Shown: one piece after another, positions 1-11,982 of the stretch
Position numbering within the stretch: position 1 is the first letter of the stretch
How the letters are laid out: every line of letters starts with the position of its first letter
Source of the DNA: Paulownia fortunei
Taxonomy: Eukaryota > Streptophyta > Magnoliopsida > Lamiales > Paulowniaceae
Assembly: GCA_019321725.1 (NCBI GenBank)
Contig: CM033110.1
Location: forward strand, 13,385,278-13,449,277
Direction: 5' to 3'
DNA: 64,000 nucleotides
Made by a program: the position numbers and the translations under genes
The notes under the pieces: model-generated
Told to the model about the DNA's origin: nothing
Database searches by the model: none
Seen by the model: only the letters and a program-made list of their open reading frames with translations

Positions 1-1997
1 ATATTCAAACCTACTAACCAAATGGGCCTCAAAAAGTGTTGTGAGTTTATAACTTAAGGAAATATCAAAATGCATGATTTCAACTAAAGTGCCAAATTCG
101 CCCATCTTTAAATCCTTTGAGTGTGTGTGTGTGTCTAGCTTCTTATATCTAACTATTTGCTACTTGGATTGGTTTAAGCAGAAACTCACAACAAAATTAT
201 TGATCTTTTATTTATGTGTTTTAGAATTCCATAGGCTTGTTTTTCATACCATTCTTCACTAATATAGATTAACACAACATCAAGGAACATTAGGACTTTG
301 AAAGCTACGTGTGGCTAAGGTAATGATAGGATAAAAGAAAACACATTGGCTCAAATTACTTATAACACACAACTATTCTAGAATCTTGTTGATGAGCACC
401 ACCATATTTTCATCTCACACCTTTATGAACCTTTTATCTTTTGATTTGTCACACCACTTTATTTATTAAACTCCTTTCTTCTTTTTTTCATTTATTTTTT
501 TGAAGTGCTACACCCCCAAATTTATTTATTTTTATGAACAATGGGAGTTACACTCTTTTCTCATTTTTCTTCACAATTTTTTTATTTTATTTTTGTGGGA
601 GTTTTGTACAAGTCACCACCTCTCTTTTGACATGTTTTTTTTTTTTCAAAACACTTTCAATGCTCAAAATGATGTTAGTAAATATAGTCATAAGCTGAGT
701 GTGGGGTAATATGTAAGATAAAAAAAATTCAATTCGTTGGCTGAGGTTGATTTGTAAGGTGACAAAAAAAATGATTCAACAGGCTCAAGGGAGGATATTA
801 GGCTCAAGGTGACAAAATTTGGTTAACTCTAATTTTATTTTAACAATTGTCATGGGTTGGTAATTTGAGCAAACTAAAATAAAGTGTCACTAAATTAATA
901 TGCAAACATAAATAAGGATGAATCTCAATGACTTTAAGACCTAGGATTATGATTTCACCATAATTAGTCCGATTTGAATACTCAATCACATCAATCTCAA
1001 TTTATTTTTCTAATTGATAGTTGAGAATCCCTCAATTATTCAATAGCCTCTCCCAAAGTCTAATGAAAATTTTACCAACTACTAACCCACTATATTCCTA
1101 TGTGAATTACACAATCAATAAATTATTGGACTCTATGGATTTCAATAAAAAACTACACAATCCATGCAAGTATATTCCTATCTTATAAATAATTTATGAT
1201 TTTCTATACATAGAACTAGACACATATATCACCTCTCAGGTTAATATGATTAGCAAATCATTCAATTAGTGGCCAAGTAATTAAAAGCATTAAGACCCAT
1301 GTACAAAACTCTACTAGATCAAATAAACATTCAATTGAATTGAAAGATAAATTAAAATCATTTTAATTAGGTTACATCAAAACCCTAGATAAAAAACTTA
1401 GCCGTTAATCATATCTATCAAATTCATAGAAAATTTTGAATTCATGATAATAGGTAAGAGAAAAGGAAAAGAAAAGAATAACTCTGAAATCTTGAAGAAG
1501 AAACCCCAAAATCTTGAATCTTGAAGCCTTGCCCTCTTCTCCTCTCATTTTTCTCTCCTCTAAAGAAAAATCTAAAAATTGGACTTTCAAAACGTGTTTT
1601 AAAATTTTTGCAAACTAGAGCCGCGACTATGAATTCTGGGGCCCATCCCCAAACTGCCTGTCTCAGCCAAAATGAACTGGTGTCATGGCTCTAATTTTTA
1701 GGGCTGCGGCTCCAAACATTCTGTCAAACTGGTGCCACAGCTCTAATTTCTGGGGCCGAGCTCCAAACATTTTGTCCTTCATTCTAACTGGCACCACAGC
1801 TCTATTTTCAAGGGTCACGGCTCTAATTTCTTAAGTTGTACTTTCAAATTTTTTACAAATTTTATTTTTTTCCCCAAATTTTCTTCTCTTTTCCATGAGA
1901 TCTACACAATAACATAAAAATACATAAAATGCTTGAAGATAAACAAATTATTAAGTAAAATGATATGAAATAGTTGGTATAAAATCAACTCATCAGA
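1..1997 (-). mobile_element. Internally deleted Athila-like Ty3 element, minus strand
   Basis: Read on the minus strand, 1997 down to about 820 matches the plus-strand LTR at 7972-9080. Shared blocks include the stretch around 960-1130, which mirrors 8785-8942. Positions about 780 down to 1 mirror the pre-LTR 3' internal region at about 7140-7910, with 300-480 mirroring 7430-7640. An LTR is therefore fused directly to the 3' internal part of the element, with all coding sequence and the LTR end deleted; the second LTR would lie left of the window. The LTR terminus is near 1997 (TGATGAGTTG on the minus strand), where the plus-strand element begins. No coding capacity is seen. Shared blocks were matched by eye, so percent identity was not measured. 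Confidence 0.7.
1615..1845. repeat. GC-rich degenerate tandem repeat inside the minus-strand LTR
   Basis: Four to five degenerate units of roughly 50-65 bp recur. Each carries a variant of 'ggtgccacagctctaattt' followed by a 'ggggccg.gctccaaac' type segment. The block stands out as GC-rich in very AT-rich surroundings. The plus-strand LTR has no obvious equivalent array at this position. Confidence 0.55.
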
Positions 1998-2041
1998 GGC
2001 CATAGAACTTAAAAAAGTAAAGAAAATCATATATGTGCAAG

Positions 2042-2209
2042 ATGAAGGAAGTTTGTAAAATTTGTGAACTTGTGGGACACTCTAGCAATGAATGCCAAAA
2101 TACTCCAGCACAAGAAAATGTCATGAACATATTTAAAAAGCCTTTTTATTCTCCATATTCTGAAACTTACAATCAACAATGGACGAATCATCCTAATTTC
2201 AGTTGGTGA
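2042..2209 (+). pseudogene. Gag nucleocapsid fragment with CCHC zinc knuckle (Athila-like)
   Basis: A 55-codon open stretch contains CKICELVGHSSNEC, a CX2CX4HX4C retroviral-type zinc knuckle that binds RNA in Gag. It is followed by a segment ending in NHPNFSW, as is usual after the knuckle in Athila-type Gag proteins. The upstream capsid region is missing. The segment lies just inside the junction with the inverted LTR and is followed by decayed spacer leading into pol. It is a relic and no longer a functional gene. Confidence 0.65.
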
Positions 2210-2559
2210 GAAGATAACCATGCCTAAGCGCTACATTCACAAAAGCCACCAAACTTTCTTTCTTATCCAGATATACATACAAACTCTCCTTCTTATCCTT
2301 CTTATTCATGCATGGACAAACAAATACCAATAACTAGACTTCACCAACCATCAATGATATCAAAAGTACACTTTCATGACAGCTTATTTGTGTACTCATG
2401 AAAAAGTTAAATTTTCTACTCAACCTCATCATAATCCATCCACTTAGTGTCATGTTTCTTGTTTATATTAAAATTCAATCAAGGAGGCTAATTCAGTCAC
2501 AACTCTTCAAAATGGAAAAGTTGTTGACAAGACTATTCATCCCAAGGAGAAAGTTTCTA

Positions 2560-4250
2560 ATCCACCTTCAGAAATAAATAATGGAAATAGTCTTGATGAT
2601 GAAGGTACAAGAAAAATATTTTTAAAAGCCAATGTTTGAAGAACTTTCAACATCAACAATACAATATGTTCCATCAAGTATTAAAGCTCCTGTGATTGAT
2701 TTGAAACATTTACCATTTGATTTGAAATACTTTTTTTTGGGTAAGAATGAGACTTTTCTAGTAATAATTTCTTCCAAACTTAATGCATGCCAAGAAGGTA
2801 AGTTGATCGAAACTCTAAAAATACATAAGAATGCTTTAGAATAGACCATTGCTGACATTAAAGGTATTGGTCCTTTAATTTGCACATATTACATCTATCA
2901 AGAGGAAAATACTAAACTATATAGAGAGATGCAGCAAAGGCTAGATCCTAATATGAAAGAAGTAGTGAGAAATGAAGTCATTAAAGTCTTAGATAATTGA
3001 ATCATTTATTTAATTTTTGACTGTAAATGGATAAGTCCTACTCAAGTTATACCTAAGAAATTAGGAGTTACTGCAATCAAGAATGAAAATAATGAATTTA
3101 TTTCAACTAGAACTATTATTGGTTGGTGAATATGCATTGATTATATGAAACTCAACTCACTTACTAGAAAAGATCATTTTCCATTACCTTTCATGAGTCA
3201 AATCTTAAAAATAGTTGCGGGACATGAATTTTACTGCTTCTCAAATAGATATATTGGGTATAATCAAATTGCAATTGCACTTGAAGATCAAGAAAAAACT
3301 ATTTTTGCAAGTCCTTTTGGTACTTTTGCATATCGAATAATTTGGATTATATAATGCACCAGCTACATTCCAATGATGTACGCTTAGTATTTTTAGTGAC
3401 ATAGTTGAACATTTTCTTAAAGTCTTCATGAATGATTTTTTGATTTTTTATAATTCATTTGATAATTGCTTGTCTAATTTAGAAAATATTTTGATCAGGT
3501 GTGAACAAAAGAAACTTGTACTCAATTAGAGAAATGTCATTTCATGGTAACAATTAGTATTGTTCTTGGACACATTATTTCGTCAATACATACTGAAGTA
3601 GACAAATCTAAAATTGAGTTCATTACTAATTTGCCAATACCAAAGTCTGTGAAAGAGGTAAGATCATTCTTAGGACATGTTGGTTTTTTATAGAAGATTT
3701 ATCAAAGATTTTAGTATAATATCTAAATCATTGTGTAATTTTCTAACAAAAGACACTATTTTTTAATAAACTGAAAATTTTGAAAATATTTTTGTTAAGT
3801 TTGACAACATGCTTACACTTGCTCCAATCATGTACCCTCTAGATTACACTTTACCTTTTGAAGTAATGTGTGATGCCAGTAACTATGTTGTTGGAGTTGC
3901 CTTAGGATAGAGAAAAGATAAGAAAACATATGTCATTTACTATAGAAGTAAAACTTTGAATAGTGCTCAATTGAATTATTCAACAACTGATAAAAAATTA
4001 CTTGTTGTAATTTTTACATTGCACAAATTTTACATCTTATCTTGTTGGCTCGCTAGTTTATTTTTCTAATAATCATGCAAGTTTGAAATATCTTTTATCA
4101 AAAAAGGATGCCAAACCTAGACCGATTAGGTAGATTATCTTACTCCAAGAATTCAACATTAGGAGTAGAGATAAGAAAGGAATAGAGAATATGGTGGTTG
4201 ATCATTTGTTGAGACTTGTTTGTGATGACTCAATTTAAACCACACCCATT
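2560..4250 (+). pseudogene. Pol remnant: reverse transcriptase and RNase H (Athila-like)
   Basis: Several frames hold consecutive blocks of a Ty3 pol: the pre-RT linker (2632-2844, then TIADIKGIGP), NPNMKEVVRNEVIK, the PTQVIPKK block, KDHFPLPF, GYNQIAIA and the fingers/palm segment to 3354. The catalytic box reads FMNDF (about 3427-3441) where MDD is expected, so one aspartate is lost. RNase H begins with CDASNYVVGVALG (about 3871) and continues through a KKTYVIYY-like block. Stops and frameshifts occur about every 50-100 codons. In an intact element this region would copy RNA to DNA; here it is clearly inactive. Confidence 0.75.
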
Positions 4251-4429
4251 AATGACACTTTCCTTGATGAACAACTATTTAATATTTCTACTTTACCTTG
4301 GTTTGCTGACATTGTTAATTTTCTTATGATAGGAAAGATGCAACCACATCAGAATTCCCAAGTTAAAAAGAAGTTTTTGACCAAGGTGAAAAACTTTTAT
4401 TGGGATGATCCTATACCTATTCAAATATT

Positions 4430-4640
4430 ATCCTGATCAAATCTTTCGGAGATGCATGCGTGACAATAACAAAGATAATATTCTTAAATTTTGTCATTTA
4501 TGAGCATGTGGTGGTTATTTTTTGGGAAAAAAAAAACAGCTGCAAAGATTTTACAAAGTGGATTTTATTGGTCAACTCTTTTCAAAAATACTTACACATT
4601 CTGCAAAAGTTGTGAAAATTTTCAAAAGCATTTGCGCTTC
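4430..4640 (+). pseudogene. Integrase N-terminal zinc-binding region remnant
   Basis: Translation gives a degenerate HHCC-type integrase N-terminus: a DNILKFCH segment, a stop, ACGGYF, then a FYKVDFIGQLF block resembling the usual 'GFYWPTLF' region and a run of small residues before the second cysteine pair. The catalytic DDE core that should follow is absent; sequence after about 4750 is not pol-like. The element has lost most of its integrase. Confidence 0.6.
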
Positions 4641-4799
4641 TTGCATTAAAATTCTTCATATATCAATTTTTTTTTATTGTTTTAAGCCCTATGTTTTTTT
4701 TAGAGTCCTTATCTCTCATTTATTTTTTTTGGTTGTAGGTTTAATTTGAACATAATAAATTAATAAGTAAATAAATAAATAAAAATAAAAATAAAAATT

Positions 4800-4965
4800 A
4801 AAAAAATGGGCAGTAAGCCCAGTGCTTAAGCGCTAGGAATTGCCACCAAAGGGCAGAAAGCCCAGCACCAAAGTGCTGGAATTGCTACCAAAAGGCAGTA
4901 AGCCCGGCGTTGGGCAATGCCACAAAGGGTAGAAAGCCCAGTGCCTAGGCATTGGGCATATTTAT
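4800..4965. repeat. GC-rich tandem repeat downstream of pol remnant
   Basis: Four degenerate units of about 40-45 bp share 'gggcag.aagcccag' and an '(a)ttgccaccaaa' spacer. A related 'gtgcctaggca' motif appears once more inside the 3' LTR near 8190. It sits where the integrase core should be. Confidence 0.6.
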
Positions 4966-5689
4966 ATAAAAAAACAGAAAAAAATCAGAAATAAGCTATC
5001 GTTTTGTGTTTTTTTCACACTTTTTCCCCTCTTCTCTTTTCTTTCTTCATTCATCCTTTCTCCTCAATTCCCCATTTTATGTTTTGATTTTCCATCACGA
5101 ATTATTTTGCTCTCCATTAGTTACACATTTACTCCTACTCAATTCTTACTACACTTTTCCTCCTTTCTTATTTTGTGGATAGGTGTTGTTGAAGGACTTT
5201 TTCCAACTCAATTTTGGCAAGGAGGAAACTTCCATGGATTATAATGTTTGCATTTGACAAGGATTGGTTGAAGGTTGGTTAATTTTTTATTTCTTATTGG
5301 TTGTTAAATTTGGGGTATTGATGATCTAACATTATCATTTATAAGAAGAATTCTATCTCTTGCACACCAGTTGTTTGATAAAGACCAGAGAGAAATGGTT
5401 GGATTTTTTTGCCTCATTTGAATTATGTTCTCTAAGAGTTGTTCGGTGCTTAATTGTTGGGGATAGCTCTGAGACCATTTTGTAAGATAACATTGTTGAT
5501 TGTGGCTATCTTTGACGTTAGGTAGTAGATTAGCATATGACTCCCAAGAAAACAAAGTCAACAACCTTCTACTTTCGTCTCCCCTCAATTTGATAAGTAG
5601 AAGTTATTGAATATTTACTACTCATCAGCATTATTTCAATCACACCATCAAGCGCAATTTAAATCCAAAAAGAGGCATCAATACTACTT

Positions 5690-6440
5690 TAGCTCCAACC
5701 CCACAAATCATTAAAAGCAGAGGATGGCAAAAATTCACTCATAGCCCATTGATGTTGTGGTCTCTTTAGTTTGAGAATTCTATGCCAATGCAACCATACG
5801 TGAGGGTTGTTAAGTCTTTATGCAAGGGAAATGGGTTCACTTCAACCACTCAACCATAAAAAAGTTTTATGGTCTCTCGGATATTGATGATGACGACTAT
5901 TCCACTTATAAGAGCAATGAGGTAAATTTTGATGAAACTATTTCTACACTTGCCTATCCGAGAACATAATGGATGGTAAAAGGTGAGATAGTGATCACTT
6001 TCAGTTCCTCACATTTACATAGAGCATATAAAGTTTGGCACAGTTTTTTTGGAGCAAAGCTCATGCCCACAACTCATCGAAGTGGTCTTACAAAAGAGAG
6101 GGCCATATTACTCTTTGCCATTATTACTGGTAAATTAATTGATCTAGGGTATATCATCCATCAATCCATCGTGCATGTTATCCAATCTACCACTACCGGT
6201 GGCCTTGGACATCCTTCTCTTATTACCGCCCTTTGCCAGATTGTTGTCGTTGCTTAGAGACCGGATAAAGAGCTGCTCCCTCCCAAGACTATCATTAGTA
6301 ATGCTATTATAGAGAGTTATATGAACTGGCATGCTCATGATACCACCGCTCCGTCAAAACAACGACACCTCTCTTGTCAGATATATATTGCTGACCGCCT
6401 TACCACCTTGGAGCAAAATTTTTAGGGGCCTCAACATAAA
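5690..6440 (+). pseudogene. Extra ORF remnant: 'putative plant transposon protein' family
   Basis: Blocks in two frames match the plant-specific 'putative plant transposon protein' domain (I recall it as Pfam PF20167, Transposase_32). In order they are an SRGWQKFTHSP-like start, EFYANATIREG, QGKWVHFNHSTIKKFYGL, a DDYST acidic stretch, then an open 94-codon run (5973-6257) with LMPTTHRSGLTKERAILLFA and GHPSLITALCQ. Similar ORFs occur downstream of pol in Athila and Tat-type elements. Their biochemical role is not known; 'transposase' in the family name is not evidence of activity. Stops near 5790, 5970 and 6256 break it. Confidence 0.65.
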
Positions 6441-6712
6441 TTTTCAAGGATTATGGACTGACTTTCACTAGCTTGTGTCCCATCATGCCATGTTTCACAG
6501 TAATCAGGTGAGAGTTGCCTCTGCCATAGAGCAAGCATTCATTCAGTTGGGAGCCAATGTTCCTTTTCCTACTCCACCACACTAGAGTTTTTCTCTCCAC
6601 CACCCATACCCGACCTCGCTGATGAGGACGTAGTGGATTGAACACCTATTTCAGGGAAGTCCTTCTCACTTTTTGTGTTATATATCTTCACATTGAGAAC
6701 AATGTTCATTTC

Positions 6713-6725
6713 AAGTTTGGGGGTG
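6713..6725 (+). promoter_or_regulatory. Internal polypurine-tract-like motif
   Basis: AAGTTTGGGGGTG follows a 'gagaacaatgttcatttc' lead, a layout typical of the 3' region of Athila-type elements. A second, near-identical motif lies just before the LTR at 7958. This internal one could have served as an additional plus-strand priming site, which is inference. Confidence 0.4.
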
Positions 6726-6729
6726 TTTG

Positions 6730-7957
6730 GGTATTTTTTATTTTATGGTATTTGTTGTGAGTACTTATTGTTGAGCCTTCATTAGTTGGTTATGATGATT
6801 AGGATCGAACACCTAAAGCCAATGATGAGAATTTGATCTTGTTTGCTTATAACTTTTGAAAATTAATGACTATTGTGTTTATGTATGTGCTTGACTTTTA
6901 TGGCTATTTTTACCTTTTTTGTAATCTTTTGACATATTGAGCACATAGCCTTGAACATTTGGATTTTCTGCTTGCTTAGAAAAAAGTTTATGTGAATTCA
7001 ATATTTTTTTTATCTTATATAATTCTAGAACTTGTTTGATTTTTGCTCGAGGTGAAATCCTAGGCCACATAATATTAGGGAAGTGATTAAGGCCATTTTT
7101 GGACCGTTTGAGCCTTTCAAGCCATCCTATTTATGATGCATAATCCATAGTGTCCCATATTGAGCCTATTGAACTATTTTCTTTGTTACCCTACAATTCA
7201 ACCTCAACTAAAGAATTGAAATAAAGTTTTGTTTTATCTTAATATTACCCCACACTCAGCTCATGGCTATTTTAGTAACATTATTTTGATCATTGGAAGT
7301 GGTTTAGAAAATATTTGGAAAAAGAGAAGTGGCGATTTGCACAAAACTCCTGAAAAAAAATATAAAGAAATTTGAGAAAAGAATGCAACGCCCATAAAAA
7401 TAAATAAGGTTCAGGGTATAACACTGTGGGAAGTTTAGGGAATAAAGTGATGTGACAAATCAATAGATGAAAGGTTCGTGAAGATTTGAGACGATGATGT
7501 GGTGGTGCTCATCAACCAAGGTCTAGAATAATTGTGTGCTATGAGTAATTTGAGTCATTATATTGTCTTTTATCCTACCATTACCCTCACCACACATTAT
7601 AAGCTTTTGAAGTCCTAATAATCCTTGATGTTGTGTTAGTTTACATTAGTGGAAAGTGACATGAAAAATAAGCTTATGGAGTTAAAAATTACATAAATAA
7701 GAGATCAATAACTTGATTGTGAGTTTGCATAAACCAAACCGAGTGGCGAAAAGTTAGATGATTTAAAGATTTAAAGGATTTAAAGATTGGTGAATTTGGC
7801 ACTTGAGGTGAAATCATGTATTTTAATGATATTTAGAGATTTTCTTGAATTATAAACTCACAACAATTTTTGAGGCAATTTGGTTAATAGGTTTGATTAT
7901 CACTTGTTATTTTACATGTTTTATTTCTTTCTTTTGCTCGAGGACTAGCAAAATATT
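6730..7957 (+). other. Non-coding 3' internal region of the Athila-like element
   Basis: No ORF of recognisable family lies here. The stretch has a homologous inverted copy at about 1-780, which shows it belongs to the element. It is AT-rich and lies between the extra ORF and the polypurine tract. Confidence 0.6.
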
Positions 7958-7970
7958 AAGTTTGGGGATA
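7958..7970 (+). promoter_or_regulatory. Polypurine tract upstream of 3' LTR
   Basis: AAGTTTGGGGATA ends directly before the LTR start near 7972, the position of the plus-strand DNA primer in LTR retrotransposons. The preceding 'gctcgaggactagc' is also typical of Athila-type elements. Confidence 0.55.
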
Positions 7971-7971
7971 T

Positions 7972-9188
7972 TTAATGAGTGAATTTTATACTCCTTAATT
8001 TAGTACAATTTACTTAACTTTTTTTATTAGTTTTGGTGCAATAATTGAGGATGAAATTTATCATCGTTTTAATATTATTTTGCAGATTTGAGGATGAAGA
8101 AAGAATGTCACTTGAATGTACTAAAATCGATATTCAACTTATATTTTAGAAAAAAAAATCGGGCCGAGTACAATAGCTATAGTGCCTAGGCACTGCCAAA
8201 CGAGCATGTATGGGCAAAATAGGCATTTTGCCCTCTTTAGGGCATCTCTCATTTGATTTTTAAGATCCCAAGAGCCTCCAAATGAAGGAGGGGAAGAAAA
8301 TGAGATAGAAGATTGTGGAGAGACAAGAAGAAGACATGGAAAAAAATTTGGAGAAGAGGAGAGAATTCTTCCAAACTTGAGAAAAGACATCTACAAGGAA
8401 AGAAAAGCTCATCCTCTTTGAAGTTTGATTTTAATTTTCCTCTTTTCCTTTGAATATATGTGTGAATATTTTTAAGATATTTTTCATTTTCACCATGAAC
8501 TAAATTCTTTTTCTATGGTTGTGAGGTAATCTAATAAGGATGTTTTGAATATTTTTATCAAATCAATTCTTGATTTATTTTTCAAGTTGAGTTTTCTACA
8601 TGGGTCTTAATTCTTTCAATTACTTGGCCACTAATTGAATGATTTGCTAATCATATTGATCTAGAAGGCGATATATGTGCCTAGTTCTATGTGTAGAAAA
8701 TCATAAATTGCATGTGATATTGAAATATACTTATATGGTTTGTGTAGTTTTGTTTGTGATCCATATAAACTAATGAATTGTTGATTGTTGTAATTCACAT
8801 AAGAATATAGTGGGTTAGCAATTGATGATATTTTTGTTAGACCTCGGGAGAGGCTAGTGGATAATTTAGGGATTCTCGACTATCACTCAAGAAATAAATT
8901 CAGATTGATGAGATAAATTATTCAATTCAGACTAATTATGATAAAATCATAACCCTATGTCTTTAAATTCTTGATATTCATCTTCATTTGATTTTTGCGC
9001 ATTATTTTAATAATAATTTAAATTTCTTTACATTAATTGCCACCCGATTTTGTTTGTTCAAATAAAATTAGAGTTGATAAAATTTTGGTATTTAGTAATT
9101 TAATAGTCCTTGTAAGAATGATACTTCATTCATCCACTTTATTACTTGTCTACGATAATGTGCACTTGTGTTCACAAAATTCGCAACA
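7972..9188 (+). repeat. 3' LTR of the Athila-like element (~1.2 kb)
   Basis: The left edge is set by the polypurine tract and by matching the inverted copy that ends near 1997. The right edge (CAACA at 9188) is set by the copy at 31193-31393, where the same terminus is followed by a primer binding site. A block of about 190 bp near the end is shared with 31193-31393. No clear target duplication was found. The flank after 9188 is antisense copia sequence. Confidence 0.7.
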
Positions 9189-10010
9189 ACAATCAGAAGC
9201 AAAGCAACCCAACTTGCCACAATTAAAGTACTTATCTTTCTTATTTCCACCATTCTTGCCTCGGTGATGTTTCATAGCCTTGTTACCTTATGGGGCCAAG
9301 TTTTGACTTTGACCACTACTTTATCTAGCATCATTTTGCTTGTTCTAATATTGTGCATTTGTTGGGCTTACATTATCCAGCATGTGCAATAAAAGTAGTT
9401 GCTTATGCTTGCTATGACTCTCAACAGTCAACCTCAAGCTTGAGATGACTAGTGATGCTTTTAAGTTTGCTCATTATATGTAAGCATAAGCCTAACATGT
9501 CCCCAAAGTCTGCTTAGGTAGCAATCTTAAGACTATCAAATCTTGTACATTAGTGAGCTCACATCCAACATCAAGATTTTGAAGCCCTTGAATCATATCC
9601 TTCATCACATCAAGATTTTGGGTCATCGAGGGCTTCAAATCAAGTACATATGCTACAAATCAAATATGTACTGATCAAACCTAAGGGTAAGTGCCCTTAG
9701 TCTAGTAGCCAAAGTGTTACCTTATGTGATCTTCAATATATCCCAAATCTCCTTGGCTATAGGATTTCTAATTCATGAATCATATTATCTTGCATGAAAC
9801 TCAACATAGTAAAAACATGCACTTTTATCTTAATCCATCCACTTATTGCATGCAGTCATATCACGAAGATATTGGGTAATTGGTCCATTTTATGGCTCAA
9901 TTGGTACAAGCATAATGGTGGTGAGATGATCAAGGATCTTTTCTTTATACAACAAAAATTGAATTTCTCTATGCTACATTGCAGAGTTCTAGCCATCTAG
10001 TTTGTCAGTG
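9189..10010 (-). pseudogene. Ty1/copia gag remnant
   Basis: On the minus strand the order runs from about 10010 to 9189. A capsid-like region contains PITQYLRDMTACN and IAKEIWDILK, followed in other frames by LKPSMTQNLDVMKDMIQGLQ-type blocks. It ends with HRGKNGGNKKDKYFNCGKLG, a copia-type zinc knuckle. In the knuckle the expected histidine is cysteine (GKLGC). Multiple stops and frameshifts show a pseudogene. It ends exactly where the Athila LTR terminates, so the LTR element either inserted into it or the two were joined by deletion. Confidence 0.6.
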
Positions 10011-11982
10011 CCACAGAGGTTAGAAAAAGCTACTTAAGCATCTATTACAGTATATTATGCGTAATATATTAGGTACTGGTCTACAATTTTATCTGGATAT
10101 AAATCAGTTTTTATTATTTTCTTTAATTCAATGACAATGAAAATTTCACCATAAAGGCTAGTAATCATCTTCCATCGAATTAAATCACCTACTAAATCAA
10201 TCTAAAATTTTGATACTGCATTACCACCATCTTCATTAAGTACCTCTCAGATAAGTAAATATAAAAAAAAAATCACATAACAGATATGAACACCCTAAAT
10301 GTCAACTCATATTCTATACATATTCACAAATATTCAAATTGCATAAAATTAAAGAATTCTTATATTTTCTCAATTTTAACCCATTTTTGATATATAATAT
10401 ACCAATTCATTCATTTTTTTGTTCATGCTTTACAACTTGACATCAATATTATGCATAAAAAAATTAAAAAATAAATACTATTTTTCAACATCAATTATAT
10501 GGGTCTTCAAAAAAAAACTCCCTAATTAAAAGACCCGATTCTACATCAAATTAAAGCATATATTTGTAAGTACAAATACAACATATGGCATAATCTTTAA
10601 GGTCTAATTTCATGCTTGAATTTAAATCACAAATTTTCATAAATATCAAGCATAAATTATGCATCCATTCAATTTCCAAAGCAAATGTTTTCAATTTTTT
10701 TGGCCATTGATAGTAAATAGAATTGCATATAGCAATTAGAAGTGGCAACTGACAATTCGTTTCTCCTGCAAACATTTACATGTTATTAATGACACATTTT
10801 TATCATGATAAACAAGAAAATAAATATTTTTTTTCATTTTTTAATTTAAGAACCAATTTTTCCCTTTGATTCTTTTTTCCTGTATAGGTTTTTTTGGTGT
10901 GAATTTGATATATTTTACCAAATGATAGACTATAAATGATAAGGAAAGGGAAAATGACATATTCCATTTTTTTAAGCGACATGTGATGTTTGGTTAGAGT
11001 TGAATTTGTTTACCAGTTTCAATATTGGTGAGCTTGTGACAAGACTCATTTTGTGGAGTTGTTGTAGAATATAAAACAAAATGGAGGTTTTTTTAGAAGA
11101 AAATCTAGCAATATAAATGGATAAACCTATTTTATGCATTTGAGTTGATATTTATGTGGTTTTTTGTCCATATCTTCAAATGGGCAAATTGGACATTTCA
11201 ATTTAATAACTCACATAATCATCAAATCCAAATGCAATATTTTAATCCTAGCTAAAAAATTTAAATTTTAATCCTACAATCCAAATATATTTTTAAATAT
11301 ATCACAATATCCATAAACATTGCAATCCTACTTTATTCAATTAATCTTATCAATCTCATACATAAATCCAAACTAGCCCCTATTGTCTTTGCATTTTACC
11401 CAAACCAATACTCACTTATCGTTATATCAAATTCCTACTGCACAAATCAAGCACTTTTCTATAAAAAATTGTTGCAATTGAAATTATAATCTTATGTCCT
11501 CAGAACAACTCATAACAAATTTTGTAGACAATGTGGTGCTAATATAAATTTTTATGATTATTAACCTTCAAATCTCAGCATTAGGAATTTATTTATTGTG
11601 CAAATTTTAGTCAAAATCTGTTAGCATATTATTCAGCTATGAGGATTTTAAATGTGAGACAACATAATATTCCTTTCACATATTTGGAATTTGAAATATG
11701 GTCTTCAGCAAAATTCTGGAAGTGTAATATTTTCACAACAAATTTTTTGACTTACATGTTCACTTATTAATTAATTGAGCACTTACTTGAAAGTATTTGA
11801 GATACAAGTATTCAAAGATGAATCTGATTTATTTGTTAATAAAATCAATTGATAAGATTATAGAGCATAAACACCAGTTTGTATACATAATTACAAACTC
11901 CATTACATGGTTTTATCATACATAATTAAGGACTGAAAATTTTAACCAATGTAAAAGTTTCCAAGTCTTATAAGTCCTTAGA
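10011..11982. other. AT-rich intergenic sequence
   Basis: No recognisable coding region, RNA gene or repeat family was seen. Open frames here are short (up to 74 codons), of AT-biased composition and without known motifs. Confidence 0.5.

Larger units (their letters stand above)
1998..9188 (+). mobile_element. Degenerate Athila-like Ty3/gypsy retrotransposon
   Basis: Plus-strand order is gag zinc knuckle, RT, RNase H, start of integrase, an extra ORF, a long non-coding 3' region, a polypurine tract and a 3' LTR. The RT and connection sequences resemble the Athila/Tat branch (for example KDHFPLPF and NPNMKEVV). The 5' LTR and gag capsid part are absent: the left end abuts the inverted LTR of the neighbouring copy. 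All ORFs carry stops and frameshifts, so this is a dead element. The right end is placed at the CAACA terminus that is also found at 31393. Confidence 0.75.

Noticed and set aside
121..134. GT microsatellite
   Set aside because: Short simple repeat without other evidence of function.
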